A stretch of DNA of 64,000 nt from Kitasatospora sp. NBC_00240 (GCF_026342405.1 NZ_JAPEMU010000001.1:1860001-1924000); one strand, 5' to 3'. Shown: positions 38,777 through 49,149, counted from the first letter of the stretch. Notes: generated by a model not told the origin, from the letters alone. Numbers and translations are program-made.

Positions 38777-39595
38777 GTGGTCACCAGCGAACAGCGGCGG
38801 CGGCAGCTCGCCCGCGAGAAGTACGAGCGACAGGCCGAGCGCCGGGCCGAGGCCCAGCAGAAGGCCCGTCGCCGCAACACCATCATCGGCGCCGCGCTCG
38901 CGGTCGTCGTGCTCGCGGGCGGCGGCGCCGTGATCGGCGGGGTGTTCGACTCGGGCGACAAGAAGGACAAGACCGCCCAGGCCGCCCCCACCCCGACCGT
39001 CGCCGACCCGACGGCGGCGCCGACCCGCAAGCCCGTCGAGGGCTGCGCCGCCCCGGCGGACGGCAAGCCGGGCGGCAAGCAGTGGACGGCCGAGCCGGCC
39101 CTGACGGTCGACACCAAGGCCGCGTACACCGCGACCCTGGACACCAACTGCGGCAAGGTGACGATCGCGCTGGACGCCGCCAAGGCGCCGCACACCGTCA
39201 ACTCCTTCGCGTTCCTGTCCGGGGAGCAGTACTTCGACCACGTGAAGTGCCACCGGCTCACCACCGACGGCATCTTCGTGCTGCAGTGCGGCGACCCGAC
39301 CGGCAGCGGATCGGGCGGCCCGGGCTACAAGTTCGCCGACGAGAACCTGACCGGCGCCACCTACCCGGCGGGCACCGTGGCGATGGCCAACGCCGGCGCG
39401 GGCACCAACGGCAGCCAGTTCTTCCTGGTCTACAAGGACACCCAGCTGCCGCCGAACTACACCCCGTTCGGGAAGATCACCGGCGGTCTGGAGGCCCTCC
39501 AGAAGATCGCCGCCGCGGGCACCCTGGACGGCGGCTCGGACGGTGCGCCGATGGCCGACGTCACCCTCAACTCGGTGACCACCGCGAAGGGTTGA
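38777..39595 (+). CDS. Membrane-anchored cyclophilin-type peptidyl-prolyl isomerase
   Basis: The 272-aa protein has a basic N-terminus (RRRQLAREKYERQAERR), one membrane helix (about 35-56), a Pro/Thr-rich linker and an extracytoplasmic cyclophilin domain. Catalytic-site residues are recognisable: the FHR-equivalent CHRL arginine, DGIFVLQCGDPTGSGSGGPGY and NGSQFFLVYKDTQLP. It probably assists folding of exported proteins. GTG 38777 follows AGGAG by 10 nt. Three cysteines in the domain are unusual for an exported protein and may pair. Confidence 0.94.
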   Translation: MVTSEQRRRQLAREKYERQAERRAEAQQKARRRNTIIGAALAVVVLAGGGAVIGGVFDSGDKKDKTAQAAPTPTVADPTAAPTRKPVEGCAAPADGKPGGKQWTAEPALTVDTKAAYTATLDTNCGKVTIALDAAKAPHTVNSFAFLSGEQYFDHVKCHRLTTDGIFVLQCGDPTGSGSGGPGYKFADENLTGATYPAGTVAMANAGAGTNGSQFFLVYKDTQLPPNYTPFGKITGGLEALQKIAAAGTLDGGSDGAPMADVTLNSVTTAKG

Positions 39596-39601
39596 TCCTA
39601 T

Positions 39602-39647
39602 CCGCGCCGCGCGACCGGTACCCTGCGGGGACGGCCGCGCGGCGCGG
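39602..39647. terminator. Hairpin after the cyclophilin gene
   Basis: CCGCGCCGCGCG pairs with CGCGCGGCGCGG across a 22-nt loop, 6 nt beyond the stop codon. Confidence 0.5.
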
Positions 39648-39857
39648 GGCCGAAATCGCCCGGCCGGGTATGCGGACAGCACCCGCCCCGGTCGCCTATG
39701 TTGGCGTTGTATAGGGTGCCCAGACCCGTCGGCCGTCACCCTCGGCATCAGTACACGACGGGCGGGACGGCGGACTCATCGGTCCGCCGCACATCAACTG
39801 TGGACGACGGACGCGTGCCGCCCCGGCGCGGGCGCGACGTCATGTGGAGGACGCGCT

Positions 39858-41087
39858 ATGAGCAGCGACCCGTGGGGCCGTGTGGACGAGCAGGGGACCG
39901 TCTATGTGAGGACGGCGGACGGCGAACGCGTCGTCGGCTCCTGGCAGGCCGGCTCCCCCGAGGAGGCCCTCGCCTACTTCGAGCGCAAGTACCAGGGCAT
40001 CGCCGTGGAGATCGGCCTGCTGGAGAAGCGGGTGCGCACCACCGACCTGGCGGCCAAGGACGCCCAGGCGGCGCTGGAGCACCTGCGCACCCAGGTCGTC
40101 GAGGCGCACGCGGTGGGTGACCTGGACGCGCTGGCCAAGCGCCTGGACGCGCTGGGTGCCGACATCGAGACCCGCCGTGAGGAGCGCAAGGTCGCCCGCG
40201 CCAAGGCGCAGGACGAGACCCGCGCAGCCAAGGACAAGCTGGTCGCCGAGGCCGAGCAGCTCGCCGAGTCCACCCAGTGGCGGGAGGCCGGCGACCGGCT
40301 GCGCGCCCTGGTGGACACCTGGAAGGCGCTGCCGCGCCTGGACCGCAAGAGCGACGACGAGCTGTGGCACCGCTTCTCGCACGCCCGTTCGGTCTTCTCC
40401 AAGCACCGCAAGGCGCACTTCGCGACCCTGGACGCCGAGCGTGACCACGCCCGCGCGGCCAAGGAGAAGCTGGTCGCCGAGGCCGAGGCGCTCTCCGGCT
40501 CGACCGAGTGGGGCGACACCGCCGCCAAGTACCGCGACCTGATGACCCGCTGGAAGGCCGCCGGCCGTGCCCAGCGCGACATCGAGGACGAGCTGTGGGC
40601 GCGGTTCCGCGGCGCGCAGGACGTCTTCTTCCAGGCCCGCTCCGCCGTGTTCAGCGAGCGCGACGCCGAGCAGGTCGAGAACCAGAAGCTCAAGGAGGTG
40701 CTGGCGGCCGAGGCGGAGACGCTGCTGCCGATCGGCGACCTCAAGGCGGCCAAGGCGGCGCTGCGCGACATCAGCGAGCGCTGGGAGGCCATCGGCCACG
40801 TCCCGCGCGACGCCCGTCCGAAGCTGGACGGCCGGCTGGGCACCGTCGAGCGGGCGATCCGCGAGGCCGAGGACGCCGAGTGGCAGCGCTCCAACCCGGA
40901 GGCCAAGGCCCGCGCGGCCGGCATGGCCGGTCTGCTCCAGGGCAAGGCCGACAAGCTGAACGCCGACCTGGAGAAGGCCCGCGCGGCCGGCAACGCCTCC
41001 CGGGTGGCCAAGCTGGAGGGCGAGCTGGCGGGCCTCCAGACCCTGCTGGACCAGGCCCAGAAGAGCCTGGAGGAGTTCAGCGGCTGA
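39858..41087 (+). CDS. DUF349 repeat coiled-coil protein
   Basis: The 409-aa protein is nearly all helical, very rich in Ala/Glu/Lys/Arg, with three DUF349 units (around STQWREAGDRLRALVDTWKALP, STEWGDTAAKYRDLMTRWKAAG and IGDLKAAKAALRDISERWEAIG, each followed by a W/R-rich helix such as DELWHRFSHAR). Function of DUF349 is unknown. ATG 39858 follows GGAGG. The divergent/convergent placement beside relA is conserved in streptomycetes; a stress role is possible but unsupported by sequence. Confidence 0.9.
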   Translation: MSSDPWGRVDEQGTVYVRTADGERVVGSWQAGSPEEALAYFERKYQGIAVEIGLLEKRVRTTDLAAKDAQAALEHLRTQVVEAHAVGDLDALAKRLDALGADIETRREERKVARAKAQDETRAAKDKLVAEAEQLAESTQWREAGDRLRALVDTWKALPRLDRKSDDELWHRFSHARSVFSKHRKAHFATLDAERDHARAAKEKLVAEAEALSGSTEWGDTAAKYRDLMTRWKAAGRAQRDIEDELWARFRGAQDVFFQARSAVFSERDAEQVENQKLKEVLAAEAETLLPIGDLKAAKAALRDISERWEAIGHVPRDARPKLDGRLGTVERAIREAEDAEWQRSNPEAKARAAGMAGLLQGKADKLNADLEKARAAGNASRVAKLEGELAGLQTLLDQAQKSLEEFSG

Positions 41088-41102
41088 TCACCGCCGCGCT
41101 CC

Positions 41103-41148
41103 ACGTGTGAGGGGCCCCACCGCCGCGGCGGTGGGGCCCCTCACACGT
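41103..41148. terminator. Perfect 46-bp palindromic terminator
   Basis: 23-bp arms with no mismatch (ACGTGTGAGGGGCCCC... mirrored) lie between convergent DUF349 and relA. It is the strongest hairpin in the window. Confidence 0.92.
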
Positions 41149-41154
41149 TGCCGA

Positions 41155-43593
41155 CTACTTGCGGGCCGAGGTGACCCGGTAGACGTCGTAGACGCCCTCG
41201 ACGCCGCGGACGGCCTTCAGCACGTGCCCCAGGTGCTTGGGGTCGCCCATCTCGAAGGTGAAACGGCTCATCGCCACCCGGTCGCGGGAGGTCTGCACCG
41301 CCGCCGACAGGATGTTGACGTGCTGGTCGGACAGCACCCGGGTGACGTCCGAGAGCAGCCGGGAGCGGTCCAGCGCCTCGACCTGGATGGCCACCAGGAA
41401 GACCGAGGACTGGGTGGCCGCCCACTCGACCTCGATCATCCGCTCGGGCTGCTGGCTCAGCGACTCCACGTTGACGCAGTCCGCGCGGTGCACCGAGACG
41501 CCGTTGCCACGGGTCACGAAGCCGACGATCGGGTCGCCGGGCACCGGGGTGCAGCAGCGCGAGAGCTTGACCCAGAGGTCCTCGACGCCCTTGACGATGA
41601 TGCCCGGGTCGCCCTTGGCCCGGCGGCGTGCCGCCCGGCCGCCGTCGTGCGTCGGGGTGGCCGTCTCGGCGAGGTCCTCGGTGGCACCCTCCTCGCCGCC
41701 GAGCGCCTGCACCAGCTTCTGGACGATGTTCTGGGCCGAGACATGGCCCTCGCCGATCGCCGCGTACAGCGAGGAGATGTCGGGGTAGCGCATCTCGTGC
41801 GCCAGCGTGACCAGCGAGTCCCCGGTGAGGATCCGCTGGATCGGCAGGCCCTGCTTGCGCATCGCGCGGGCGATGGACTCCTTGCCCTGCTCGATCGCCT
41901 CCTCGCGGCGCTCCTTGGAGAACCAGGCCTTGATCTTGTTCCGGGCTCTCGGGGACTTGACGAAGCCCAGCCAGTCCCGGGAGGGGCCGGCGTTCTCCGC
42001 CTTGGAGGTGAACACCTCGACGGTGTCGCCGTTCTCCAGGGTGGATTCCAGCGGCACCAGCCGGCCGTTGACCCGGGCCCCTATGCAGCGGTACCCGACC
42101 TCGGTGTGCACCGCGAACGCGAAGTCCACCGGGGTGGCGGCGGCGGGCAGCGCTATCACGTCGCCCTTGGGGGTGAAGACGAAGACCTCGTTGTTGGAGA
42201 GGTCGAAGCGCAGCGACTCCAGGAACTCGCTCGGGTCCTCGGTCTCCTTCTGCCAGTCCAGCAGCTGCCGCAGCCAGGCCATCTCGTTGACGGCGCCGGC
42301 CTTGTCGTCCTTGCGGACCTGCGACGGGGTGTCGGTGCGGACCTTGGAGGCACCGGCCACCGCGCGCTGCTTGTACTTCCAGTGCGCCGCGATGCCGTAC
42401 TCGGCCCGGCGGTGCATGTCGAAGGTACGGATCTGCAGCTCGACCGGCTTGCCGCCGGGGCCGATCACCGTGGTGTGCAGCGACTGGTACATGTTGAACT
42501 TGGGCATCGCGATGTAGTCCTTGAACCGCCCCGGCACCGGGTTCCACCGCGCGTGGATGGTGCCCAGCGCCGCGTAGCAGTCGCGGACGGTGTCGACCAG
42601 GACCCGGATGCCCACCAGGTCGTAGATCTCGGCGAAGTCGCGGCCCCGCACGATCATCTTCTGGTAGACCGAGTAGTAGTGCTTCGGCCGGCCGGTCACG
42701 GAGGCGGTGATCCGGGCGCCGCGCAGGTCACCCTGCACCTGGTCGATGACGGTGGCCAGGTACTCGTCCCGCTTGGGGGCGCGCTCGGCGACCAGCCGCA
42801 CGATCTCGTCGTACATCTTGGGGTAGAGGATCGCGAACGCGAGGTCCTCCAGCTCCCACTTGATGGTGTTCATGCCCAGGCGGTGCGCCAGCGGGGCGTA
42901 GATCTCCAGCGTCTCGCGGGCCTTCGCCTCCTGCTTCTCCCGCTTGAGGTAGCGCATGGTGCGCATGTTGTGCAGGCGGTCGGCGAGCTTGATCACCAGG
43001 ACCCGCGGGTCCTTGGCCATCGCCACGACCATCTTGCGGACGGTCTCGGCCTGCGCGGCCTCGCCGAACTTCACCCGGTCCAGCTTGGTGACGCCGTCGA
43101 CCAGCAGGGCCACCGAGTCGCCGAAGTCCTTGCGCAGGGTCTCCAGGCCGTAGTCGGTGTCCTCGACGGTGTCGTGCAGCAGCCCGGCCATCAGCGTCGC
43201 GGCGTCCATGCCCAGCTCGGCCAGGATGGTGGAGACGGCCAGCGGGTGGGTGATGTACGGGTCGCCGCTCTTGCGCTTCTGCCCGCGGTGCCACTTCTCG
43301 GCCACCGCGTAGGCCCGCTCGATGTCCCGCAGCAGCGCCGGGTCGGCCTTCGGGTCGTTGGCCCTGATGCTGCGGAAGAGCGGCTCCAGCACCGGGTTGA
43401 GCACCGTGCTGCGCTGGCCGCCGAGCCGCGCCAGTCGGGCCCGCATACCGCTCGCGGAGGTCGGGCGGGCGGCGGGCGCCACCGGACGCGACGAGGGTGC
43501 GGCCGGGCGTGCCGGGGCGGCCCCCGCGGGCGCGGGCTCGTTCTCGGGGGCGGCCGGTGCGGCCGTGGGCACAACCTCGTCGGGCAAGGACAC
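41155..43593 (-). CDS. relA: Bifunctional (p)ppGpp synthetase/hydrolase RelA/SpoT
   Basis: It makes and degrades (p)ppGpp, controlling the stringent response and antibiotic onset. The 812-aa protein has a low-complexity N-terminus (about 1-48), an HD hydrolase domain with intact [10 protein letters not shown], the synthetase domain ([34 protein letters not shown]), TGS ([14 protein letters not shown]), a conserved-Cys region ([18 protein letters not shown]) and a C-terminal ACT domain. Both catalytic halves look active. GTG 43593 is very close to its GGAG; TTG 43587 would have better spacing. It follows apt. Confidence 0.97.
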   Translation of the reverse strand: MSLPDEVVPTAAPAAPENEPAPAGAAPARPAAPSSRPVAPAARPTSASGMRARLARLGGQRSTVLNPVLEPLFRSIRANDPKADPALLRDIERAYAVAEKWHRGQKRKSGDPYITHPLAVSTILAELGMDAATLMAGLLHDTVEDTDYGLETLRKDFGDSVALLVDGVTKLDRVKFGEAAQAETVRKMVVAMAKDPRVLVIKLADRLHNMRTMRYLKREKQEAKARETLEIYAPLAHRLGMNTIKWELEDLAFAILYPKMYDEIVRLVAERAPKRDEYLATVIDQVQGDLRGARITASVTGRPKHYYSVYQKMIVRGRDFAEIYDLVGIRVLVDTVRDCYAALGTIHARWNPVPGRFKDYIAMPKFNMYQSLHTTVIGPGGKPVELQIRTFDMHRRAEYGIAAHWKYKQRAVAGASKVRTDTPSQVRKDDKAGAVNEMAWLRQLLDWQKETEDPSEFLESLRFDLSNNEVFVFTPKGDVIALPAAATPVDFAFAVHTEVGYRCIGARVNGRLVPLESTLENGDTVEVFTSKAENAGPSRDWLGFVKSPRARNKIKAWFSKERREEAIEQGKESIARAMRKQGLPIQRILTGDSLVTLAHEMRYPDISSLYAAIGEGHVSAQNIVQKLVQALGGEEGATEDLAETATPTHDGGRAARRRAKGDPGIIVKGVEDLWVKLSRCCTPVPGDPIVGFVTRGNGVSVHRADCVNVESLSQQPERMIEVEWAATQSSVFLVAIQVEALDRSRLLSDVTRVLSDQHVNILSAAVQTSRDRVAMSRFTFEMGDPKHLGHVLKAVRGVEGVYDVYRVTSARK

Positions 43594-43709
43594 TCCTCGG
43601 GGCGCGGGGCCGACCCCTCACGCAAGCGGCAAGGGATGAATCTTCATGGTACCGAGCCTGGCGGGCCGGTGTTCCGCCGCGTCCCCGCACGTGTCGGCCC
43701 GGGACGCGC

Positions 43710-43745
43710 CGAGGGCGGTGGCCGCGACCGCGACCACCGCCCTCG
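43710..43745. terminator. Hairpin between apt and relA
   Basis: CGAGGGCGGTGG, 12-nt loop, CCACCGCCCTCG: a 12-bp perfect stem 21 nt downstream of apt; relA may have its own promoter after it. Confidence 0.6.
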
Positions 43746-43766
43746 ACTGCTTGCGCAGGGTGTCCC

Positions 43767-44318
43767 TCAGACCACGACCAGCGTCTCCAGCGGAGCGCCG
43801 TCGAGATGCGCCGCCAGGCGCTCCCGGCCGTCCAGGAAGCCCAGCTCCATCAGGACGACCACGCCGGCCAGCTGTGCGCCGGCCCGCCGGACGAGGTCCA
43901 GCGAGGCGCCGATGGTGCCACCGGTCGCCAGGACGTCGTCGACCACCAGCACCCGCTCACCCGGGGTGAAGGCGTCGCACTGGACCTCCAGCGTCGCCGA
44001 GCCGTACTCCAGGTCGTAGGACTGCGCGTGGACCTCGCCGGGCAGCTTGCCCTTCTTGCGGATCGGCACGAAGCCGAGCCCGGCCGCGAAGGCCGCCGGG
44101 GCCGCCAGCACGAAGCCGCGCGCCTCCAGGCCCACCACCTTGGTCGCCCCGAGCGCCGTGGCCCGCTCCGCCAGCGCCTGGGTGAGGGCCGCGAAGGCCT
44201 CGGCGTCGGCGAGCAGCGGCGCGATGTCCTTGAACAGCACGCCGGACTTCGGGTAGTCCGGAACATCGCGGATCCTGCTGGTCAGCAGGCCGGCGAGGTC
44301 GGTGGCGGGGGAGGTCAC
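43767..44318 (-). CDS. apt: Adenine phosphoribosyltransferase
   Basis: It salvages adenine to AMP with PRPP. The 183-aa type I PRTase has the PRPP loop VLVVDDVLATGGT, the hood/purine part GLEARGFVLAAPAAFAAGLGFVPIRKKGKLPG and YPKSGVLFKDIAPLL. GTG start at 44318. The secD-secF-apt-relA order is conserved in Actinobacteria; the 25-nt gap to secF suggests cotranscription. Confidence 0.96.
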   Translation of the reverse strand: MTSPATDLAGLLTSRIRDVPDYPKSGVLFKDIAPLLADAEAFAALTQALAERATALGATKVVGLEARGFVLAAPAAFAAGLGFVPIRKKGKLPGEVHAQSYDLEYGSATLEVQCDAFTPGERVLVVDDVLATGGTIGASLDLVRRAGAQLAGVVVLMELGFLDGRERLAAHLDGAPLETLVVV

Positions 44319-44343
44319 GAGCAGTCCTTACGACGGGGAGGGA

Positions 44344-45456
44344 TCAGCGCTTGCCGGTGGAACGGCCCTTGGCGCGGGAGCGCCCGGCCGCCTGGCCACG
44401 CTGACCGACCATACCGGCCGGCAGGTCCTCGTCGGCGAACTCCTCGCCCTCGGGGGTGCCCTCACCGGCCGCCTCGGCGGCGGCCTTGGCCTCCGAGGCG
44501 CGCCGCTGCGCGACCCGCTTGGCCAGCGCCTTCATCTCGGGCTGCTCCTCCTTGAGCTGCGCGAGCAGCGGGGTGGCGACGCAGATCGAGGAGTAGGCAC
44601 CGGCGGCGAGGCCGATGAACAGCGCGAGCGAGATGTCGTTCAGGGTGCCGGCGCCCAGCAGGCCGCCGCCGATGAAGAGCAGCGCGGCGACCGGCAGCAG
44701 GGCGACCACGGTGGTGTTGATGGACCGCACCAGGGTCTGGTTGAGGCCCGCGTTGGCCGCCTCGCTGTAGGTGAGCTTGCTCTGCTTGGTGAGCCCCTTG
44801 GTGTTCTCCTTCACGGTGTCGAAGACGACGACCGTGTCGTAGAGCGAGTACCCGAGGATGGTCAGGAAGCCGATCACCGTACCGGGGGTGACCTCGAAGC
44901 CCACCAGGGCGTAGACGCCGATGGTGATCAGGAGGTCGTGGATGAGGGCGACCAGGGCGGCCACCGCCATCCGCCACTCGAAGGCGATGGCCATGTAGAC
45001 CGTCACCAGGACCATGAAGATGACCAGGCCGAGCAGCGCCTTGTGGGAGATCTGCTCACCCCAGCTGGGGCCGATCACCTGGCTGTCGATCTCCGCGACC
45101 GGAACGCTCAGTTCCTTGGCGAGACCGCTGCGGATGCTGTCCGGGGACTGCTCGACCTCGGAGCTGATCTGGATCCGGACCTTGCCGTTGTCCGTGGACT
45201 GCACCAGCGCGGTGGTGCCGTGGGTCACGTCGTTGACGGCGGTCTGCGCCTGGGCGACGGTCAGGCCGGACTTCTGGACGGTGTAGACCGAGCCGCCCTT
45301 GAACTCGATGCCCAGGTGCAGGCCCATGGCCAGACCGATGGCCGCGACCAGCACGATGACGCCGGAGATGCTGTACCAGAGCTTGCGGCGCCCGACGAAG
45401 TCGAAGCTGACCTCGCCCTGGTAGAGCCGGTGGCCCAGATTGGAGAAGCGTGACAT
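44344..45456 (-). CDS. secF: Protein translocase subunit SecF
   Basis: SecF works with SecD as a proton-driven aid to Sec export. The 370-aa protein has six predicted membrane helices, the family D1 GIEFKGGSVYTV motif and the helix 4-5 region GYSLYDTVVVFDTVKEN with its conserved Asp residues. The C-terminus is charged and cytoplasmic. ATG 45456 lies 4 nt after the secD stop. Confidence 0.97.
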   Translation of the reverse strand: MSRFSNLGHRLYQGEVSFDFVGRRKLWYSISGVIVLVAAIGLAMGLHLGIEFKGGSVYTVQKSGLTVAQAQTAVNDVTHGTTALVQSTDNGKVRIQISSEVEQSPDSIRSGLAKELSVPVAEIDSQVIGPSWGEQISHKALLGLVIFMVLVTVYMAIAFEWRMAVAALVALIHDLLITIGVYALVGFEVTPGTVIGFLTILGYSLYDTVVVFDTVKENTKGLTKQSKLTYSEAANAGLNQTLVRSINTTVVALLPVAALLFIGGGLLGAGTLNDISLALFIGLAAGAYSSICVATPLLAQLKEEQPEMKALAKRVAQRRASEAKAAAEAAGEGTPEGEEFADEDLPAGMVGQRGQAAGRSRAKGRSTGKR

Positions 45457-45460
45457 TGCG

Positions 45461-47278
45461 TCAGGCCTCCTTCGTGGCGGCGGGAGCGGAGTTCCGGCGA
45501 CGGGTGCCGCGGATCGGCGGGCGGGCGCCCAGGCGCTTCGGGTCCAGACCGGACCACGGGTGGCCGTCCGAGAAGAACTTCTTCCGGGCGAGCAGCGTGA
45601 TCATCGGCTTGGTGAAGAGGAAGATCACCACGACGTCGAGGGCGGTGGTCAGGCCGAGGGTGAAGGCGAAGCCCTGCACCTTGCCGACCGAGACCAGGTA
45701 CAGCACCGCGGCGCAGAGGAAGGAGACGAAGTCCGACACCAGGATGGTGCGCCGGGCCCGCGGCCAGGCCCGCTGGACGGCCGGGCGCAGCGGCGCGCCC
45801 TCGCGGACCTCGTCGCGGATGCGCTCGAAGTACACGATGAAGGAGTCCGCGGTGATACCGATCGCGACGATCGCGCCGCAGACCGCCGGGAGGTTCAGCG
45901 CGAAGCCGATCCCGGCGCCCAGCAGGCTCATGATCGAGTAGGTCAGCGCGGCCGAGACCAGCAGACCGGCGATCGAGACCAGGCCGAGGCCGCGGTAGTA
46001 GACCAGCGAGTACAGGATGACCAGGATCATGCCGATCAGGCCGGCGATCAGGCCCGCCTTGAGCTGGTCCCCGCCGAGCTGCGGCGAGACGGTGACCACG
46101 TCGCTCTGCGCGAAGCTGAGCGGCAGGGCGCCGAAGTTCAGCACGTTGGCGAGGCCCTGGGCCTCGTCCTGGGTGAAGCTGCCGGAGATGACGGCGGAGC
46201 CGCCCGGGATCGACTCGCGGACCTGCGGGTGGGAGACCACGCCGCCGTCCAGGACGACCGCGAACTGGTTGGCCGGCGGGGCCTGGGTGGCCAGCTGACC
46301 GGTGGTGGTCGCGAAGGCCTTCGACCCGTTGTCGTTGAACTGCAGCTGGACCTGCCAGCCGGCGGCGTTCTGGGTGTCGATGGTGGCCTGGGCCTTGGAG
46401 ATGTCCGAGCCGTTCACCTGGACGGGGCCGAGGGCGAACTTGTTGTAGTAGCCCTGCTCCTTGTCGGCGCTGCAGGCGACCGTCGGCTTGGTGAGGTCGG
46501 CCGTCTGGTAGTCCTTGCGCTGCGCGTCGACCGAGCAGTCCAGCGCGGCGAACTGCGCCTGCAGGTCGGCCGGGACGGTGCCCTGGGTCAGCGCGGCGGA
46601 GAGCTCCGCGGCGGACGGCGCGGTGGCGGCGGCGCTCGGGGCCGCGGCCGGAGCGCTGGCAGCCGGGGCGCTGGCGGCCGGGGCACTGGCCGTCGGCGAC
46701 GGCGAGGCGGCGTCCGCGGTCAGGGCCTCACCGAGGGCACGGCCGGCCTTGGTGCCGCTCGCGGCGGGCGTCGGGGCGGCGGCGGTGGAGCCGCCGGTGG
46801 CCGTCGCGCTCGCGGTCGGTGCCGGAGCCGGGGCGCCGGAGGCCGAGGCGCTCGGGCTCGCGGTCGGCGCCTGGGGCTGCACGCCACTGGGGGCGTAGGC
46901 CAGGACCGGGCGGAAGAAGAGCTTCGCAGTCGTGCCGACCTGGTCGGCCGCAGACTCCTTGTCCCCACCCTTGGGGATGTTGACGACAATGTTCTTGTCG
47001 CCCTCGGTCTGCACCTCGGCCTCGGAGACACCCATCGCGTTGACACGCTTCTGGATGATCGCGACAGCGATGTTCATGTTGGACTTGTTGATCGCCTTGG
47101 GGTCGTCCGACTCGGCGGTCAGCGTGATGCTGGTGCCGCCGGCGAGGTCGATCCCGAGGCGGGGCTTGGTGTTGCCCGTCCCGAACATGAGGGCGACCAG
47201 TCCGACGGTGACCACCAGGATGAGGGCCAGGGCCCGTCCCGGGTAACCGTCGCGCGGACGCGACTTGGGTGTTGCCAC
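45461..47278 (-). CDS. secD: Protein translocase subunit SecD
   Basis: The 605-aa RND-like partner of SecF has an N-terminal helix, the large periplasmic P1 domain and five C-terminal helices. Motifs are LGIDLAGGTSITL, AGLIGMILVILYSLVYYRGLG and CGAIVAIGITADSFIVYFERIRDE. Between about residues 145 and 235 there is a low-complexity Ala/Ser/Pro/Thr insertion not present in E. coli SecD, followed by a two-Cys segment (LDCSVDA...VACSADK). GTG start at 47278. Confidence 0.97.
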   Translation of the reverse strand: MATPKSRPRDGYPGRALALILVVTVGLVALMFGTGNTKPRLGIDLAGGTSITLTAESDDPKAINKSNMNIAVAIIQKRVNAMGVSEAEVQTEGDKNIVVNIPKGGDKESAADQVGTTAKLFFRPVLAYAPSGVQPQAPTASPSASASGAPAPAPTASATATGGSTAAAPTPAASGTKAGRALGEALTADAASPSPTASAPAASAPAASAPAAAPSAAATAPSAAELSAALTQGTVPADLQAQFAALDCSVDAQRKDYQTADLTKPTVACSADKEQGYYNKFALGPVQVNGSDISKAQATIDTQNAAGWQVQLQFNDNGSKAFATTTGQLATQAPPANQFAVVLDGGVVSHPQVRESIPGGSAVISGSFTQDEAQGLANVLNFGALPLSFAQSDVVTVSPQLGGDQLKAGLIAGLIGMILVILYSLVYYRGLGLVSIAGLLVSAALTYSIMSLLGAGIGFALNLPAVCGAIVAIGITADSFIVYFERIRDEVREGAPLRPAVQRAWPRARRTILVSDFVSFLCAAVLYLVSVGKVQGFAFTLGLTTALDVVVIFLFTKPMITLLARKKFFSDGHPWSGLDPKRLGARPPIRGTRRRNSAPAATKEA

Positions 47279-47425
47279 CTTGCTCGTTTCTCCCTGTCCA
47301 TGCCAGCGCCCGCCGGGCCCCCGTCCGGCGTGGGGCGGGACGGGGGGAAGACGTGACGAGCGAAGGCCCTGAGGTCCTGTGGGCGCGCGGCGGAGTGCCG
47401 CGGCGGCCGGATGTGCCCGACCGTA

Positions 47426-47845
47426 CTACTTGCTCGCGGGAGCCCCGCCGTCGGCGTCGCCCTTGTCCGCGCCGTCCTTCGAGAGCGAGAGCGGCTTCTC
47501 GTCCGCCTCGGCGGGCTCGGTCTCGTCCGCCTCGACGGACTCGGCCAGCTCGGCGAGCTCGTCCTCGAGGGGGCGGCCGTTGATGATCGCGTCGAACTCC
47601 TGCGGGTCCAGCACCGCGGCGATGGCGCCCTTGGTGAAGTGGGCGACCACGCCCGGCGCGATCTCCAGCTCGACGGTCTCGTCGTTGACCGCCTTCACCT
47701 GGGCGTAGATGCCGCCGATGGTGCGCACTCCGGCCCCCGGCTCCAGCGCGGTCTGCAGCGACTGCTGCTGCTGCTGGCGCTTCTTCTGCGACCGGAACAT
47801 CAGGACGATCGCGATAATCGGGAGGAGAAGGATGATGAGGTTCAC
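47426..47845 (-). CDS. yajC: Sec translocase accessory protein YajC
   Basis: The 139-aa protein has an N-terminal membrane helix (LIILLLPIIAIVLMF) followed by RSQKKRQQQQQ, then a small SH3-like domain GVRTIGGIYAQVKAVNDETVELEIAPGVVAHFTKGAI and an acidic tail. It associates with SecDF. GTG 47845. About 150 nt separate it from secD, which may have its own RBS and promoter region. Confidence 0.94.
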   Translation of the reverse strand: MNLIILLLPIIAIVLMFRSQKKRQQQQQSLQTALEPGAGVRTIGGIYAQVKAVNDETVELEIAPGVVAHFTKGAIAAVLDPQEFDAIINGRPLEDELAELAESVEADETEPAEADEKPLSLSKDGADKGDADGGAPASK

Positions 47846-47865
47846 TGCAGCCAGGGTCCTTTACG

Positions 47866-47883
47866 GGCCGCCGCCCGGCGGCC
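47866..47883. terminator. Weak hairpin between ruvB and yajC
   Basis: GGCCGCC-GCCC-GGCGGCC, 7-bp stem, 20 nt upstream of yajC; could end ruvB transcripts or fold in the yajC leader. Confidence 0.35.
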
Positions 47884-48012
47884 TGTGGTGATGGTCGGCC
47901 CGTCAGGTGAGAGGGGCGGTCCGGCGGAGTCTAGGCGACCCGAACTGATCGGACAACGCCAAGCATCGCATCCTGCCGCCGAAAGTGGCGACCCTCCGCA
48001 TGCACAGATTCC

Positions 48013-49122
48013 TCAGGCTTCCTCCACGGCCCCGAACAGGTCCGACTGTGCGGGCACCGCGCCGCGCGGGCCCTGCCCGGACGCCGCCCGGGAAGGACCG
48101 GTCTGGACCGGTGGGGTCAGTCCGAGGTGCTGCCAGGCGGCGGGAGTGGCGATCCGGCCGCGGGGGGTACGGGCCAGCAGTCCCTCCCGGACCAGGAAGG
48201 GCTCGGCGACCTCCTCGACCGTCTCGGCCTCCTCACCCACGGCGACCGCCAGTGTCGACAAACCGACCGGGCCGCCGCCGAACAACCGGAGCAGGGCGCC
48301 CAGCACCGCGCGGTCCAGCCGGTCCAGGCCCCGGGCGTCCACCTCGTAGACCTGCAGGGCCTGGGCCGCGATCGCCTGGTCGACCGTGCCGTCGTGCTTG
48401 ACCTGGGCGTAGTCCCGGACCCGGCGCAGCAGCCGGTTGGCGATCCGGGGCGTGCCCCGGGAGCGGCCGGCGATCTCGGCGGCACCGGCCGGGTCGATCT
48501 CCACGTCCAGCAGCGCCGCCGAGCGGTGCACCACCCGCTCCAGCTCGGCCGGGGCGTAGAACTCCATGTGACCGGTGAAGCCGAAGCGGTCGCGCAGCGG
48601 GGGCGGCAGCAGGCCGGCCCGGGTGGTCGCACCGACGAGCGTGAAGGGCGGCAGCTCCAGCGGGATGGCGGTGGCGCCCGGGCCCTTGCCGACGATCACG
48701 TCGACCCGGTAGTCCTCCATCGCCATGTAGAGCATCTCCTCGGCCGGCCGGGACATCCGGTGGATCTCGTCGAGGAAGAGCACCTCACCCTCGGTGAGCG
48801 AGGACAGGATGGCCGCGAGGTCGCCCGCGTGCTGGATGGCCGGCCCTGAGGTGATCCGGATCGGGGCGTTCAGCTCGGCCGCGATGATCATCGACAGGGT
48901 GGTCTTGCCCAGTCCGGGCGGACCGCTGAGCAGCACGTGGTCCGGCGCCGTGCCGCGTTTGCGGGCGGCCTGCAGCACCAGCGAGAGCTGCTCGCGGACC
49001 CGCTCCTGCCCGATGAACTCGTCCAGCAGCTTGGGGCGCAGCGCCGCCTCGACCGCCTGGTCCTCGCCGTCGGCGGCGGCGGTCACCAGCCGGTCTGCCG
49101 GTTCGGAGTCGTACGGGGTCAT
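48013..49122 (-). CDS. ruvB: Holliday junction branch migration helicase RuvB
   Basis: The 369-aa AAA+ motor of RuvABC. It has Walker [13 protein letters not shown], Walker [17 protein letters not shown], sensor [18 protein letters not shown] and the C-terminal winged helix with [18 protein letters not shown]. The last about 40 residues are a lineage-specific extension. ATG 49122. A 187-nt repeat-rich spacer separates it from ruvA, unlike the tight overlap of ruvC-ruvA. Confidence 0.97.
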   Translation of the reverse strand: MTPYDSEPADRLVTAAADGEDQAVEAALRPKLLDEFIGQERVREQLSLVLQAARKRGTAPDHVLLSGPPGLGKTTLSMIIAAELNAPIRITSGPAIQHAGDLAAILSSLTEGEVLFLDEIHRMSRPAEEMLYMAMEDYRVDVIVGKGPGATAIPLELPPFTLVGATTRAGLLPPPLRDRFGFTGHMEFYAPAELERVVHRSAALLDVEIDPAGAAEIAGRSRGTPRIANRLLRRVRDYAQVKHDGTVDQAIAAQALQVYEVDARGLDRLDRAVLGALLRLFGGGPVGLSTLAVAVGEEAETVEEVAEPFLVREGLLARTPRGRIATPAAWQHLGLTPPVQTGPSRAASGQGPRGAVPAQSDLFGAVEEA

Positions 49123-49149
49123 CGGGGCGGGCTCCAGTCTCGGCGGTTC

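Noticed and set aside
41107..44019. 970-codon open frame antisense to relA
   Set aside because: No recognisable domain; RelA on the other strand has every expected motif.
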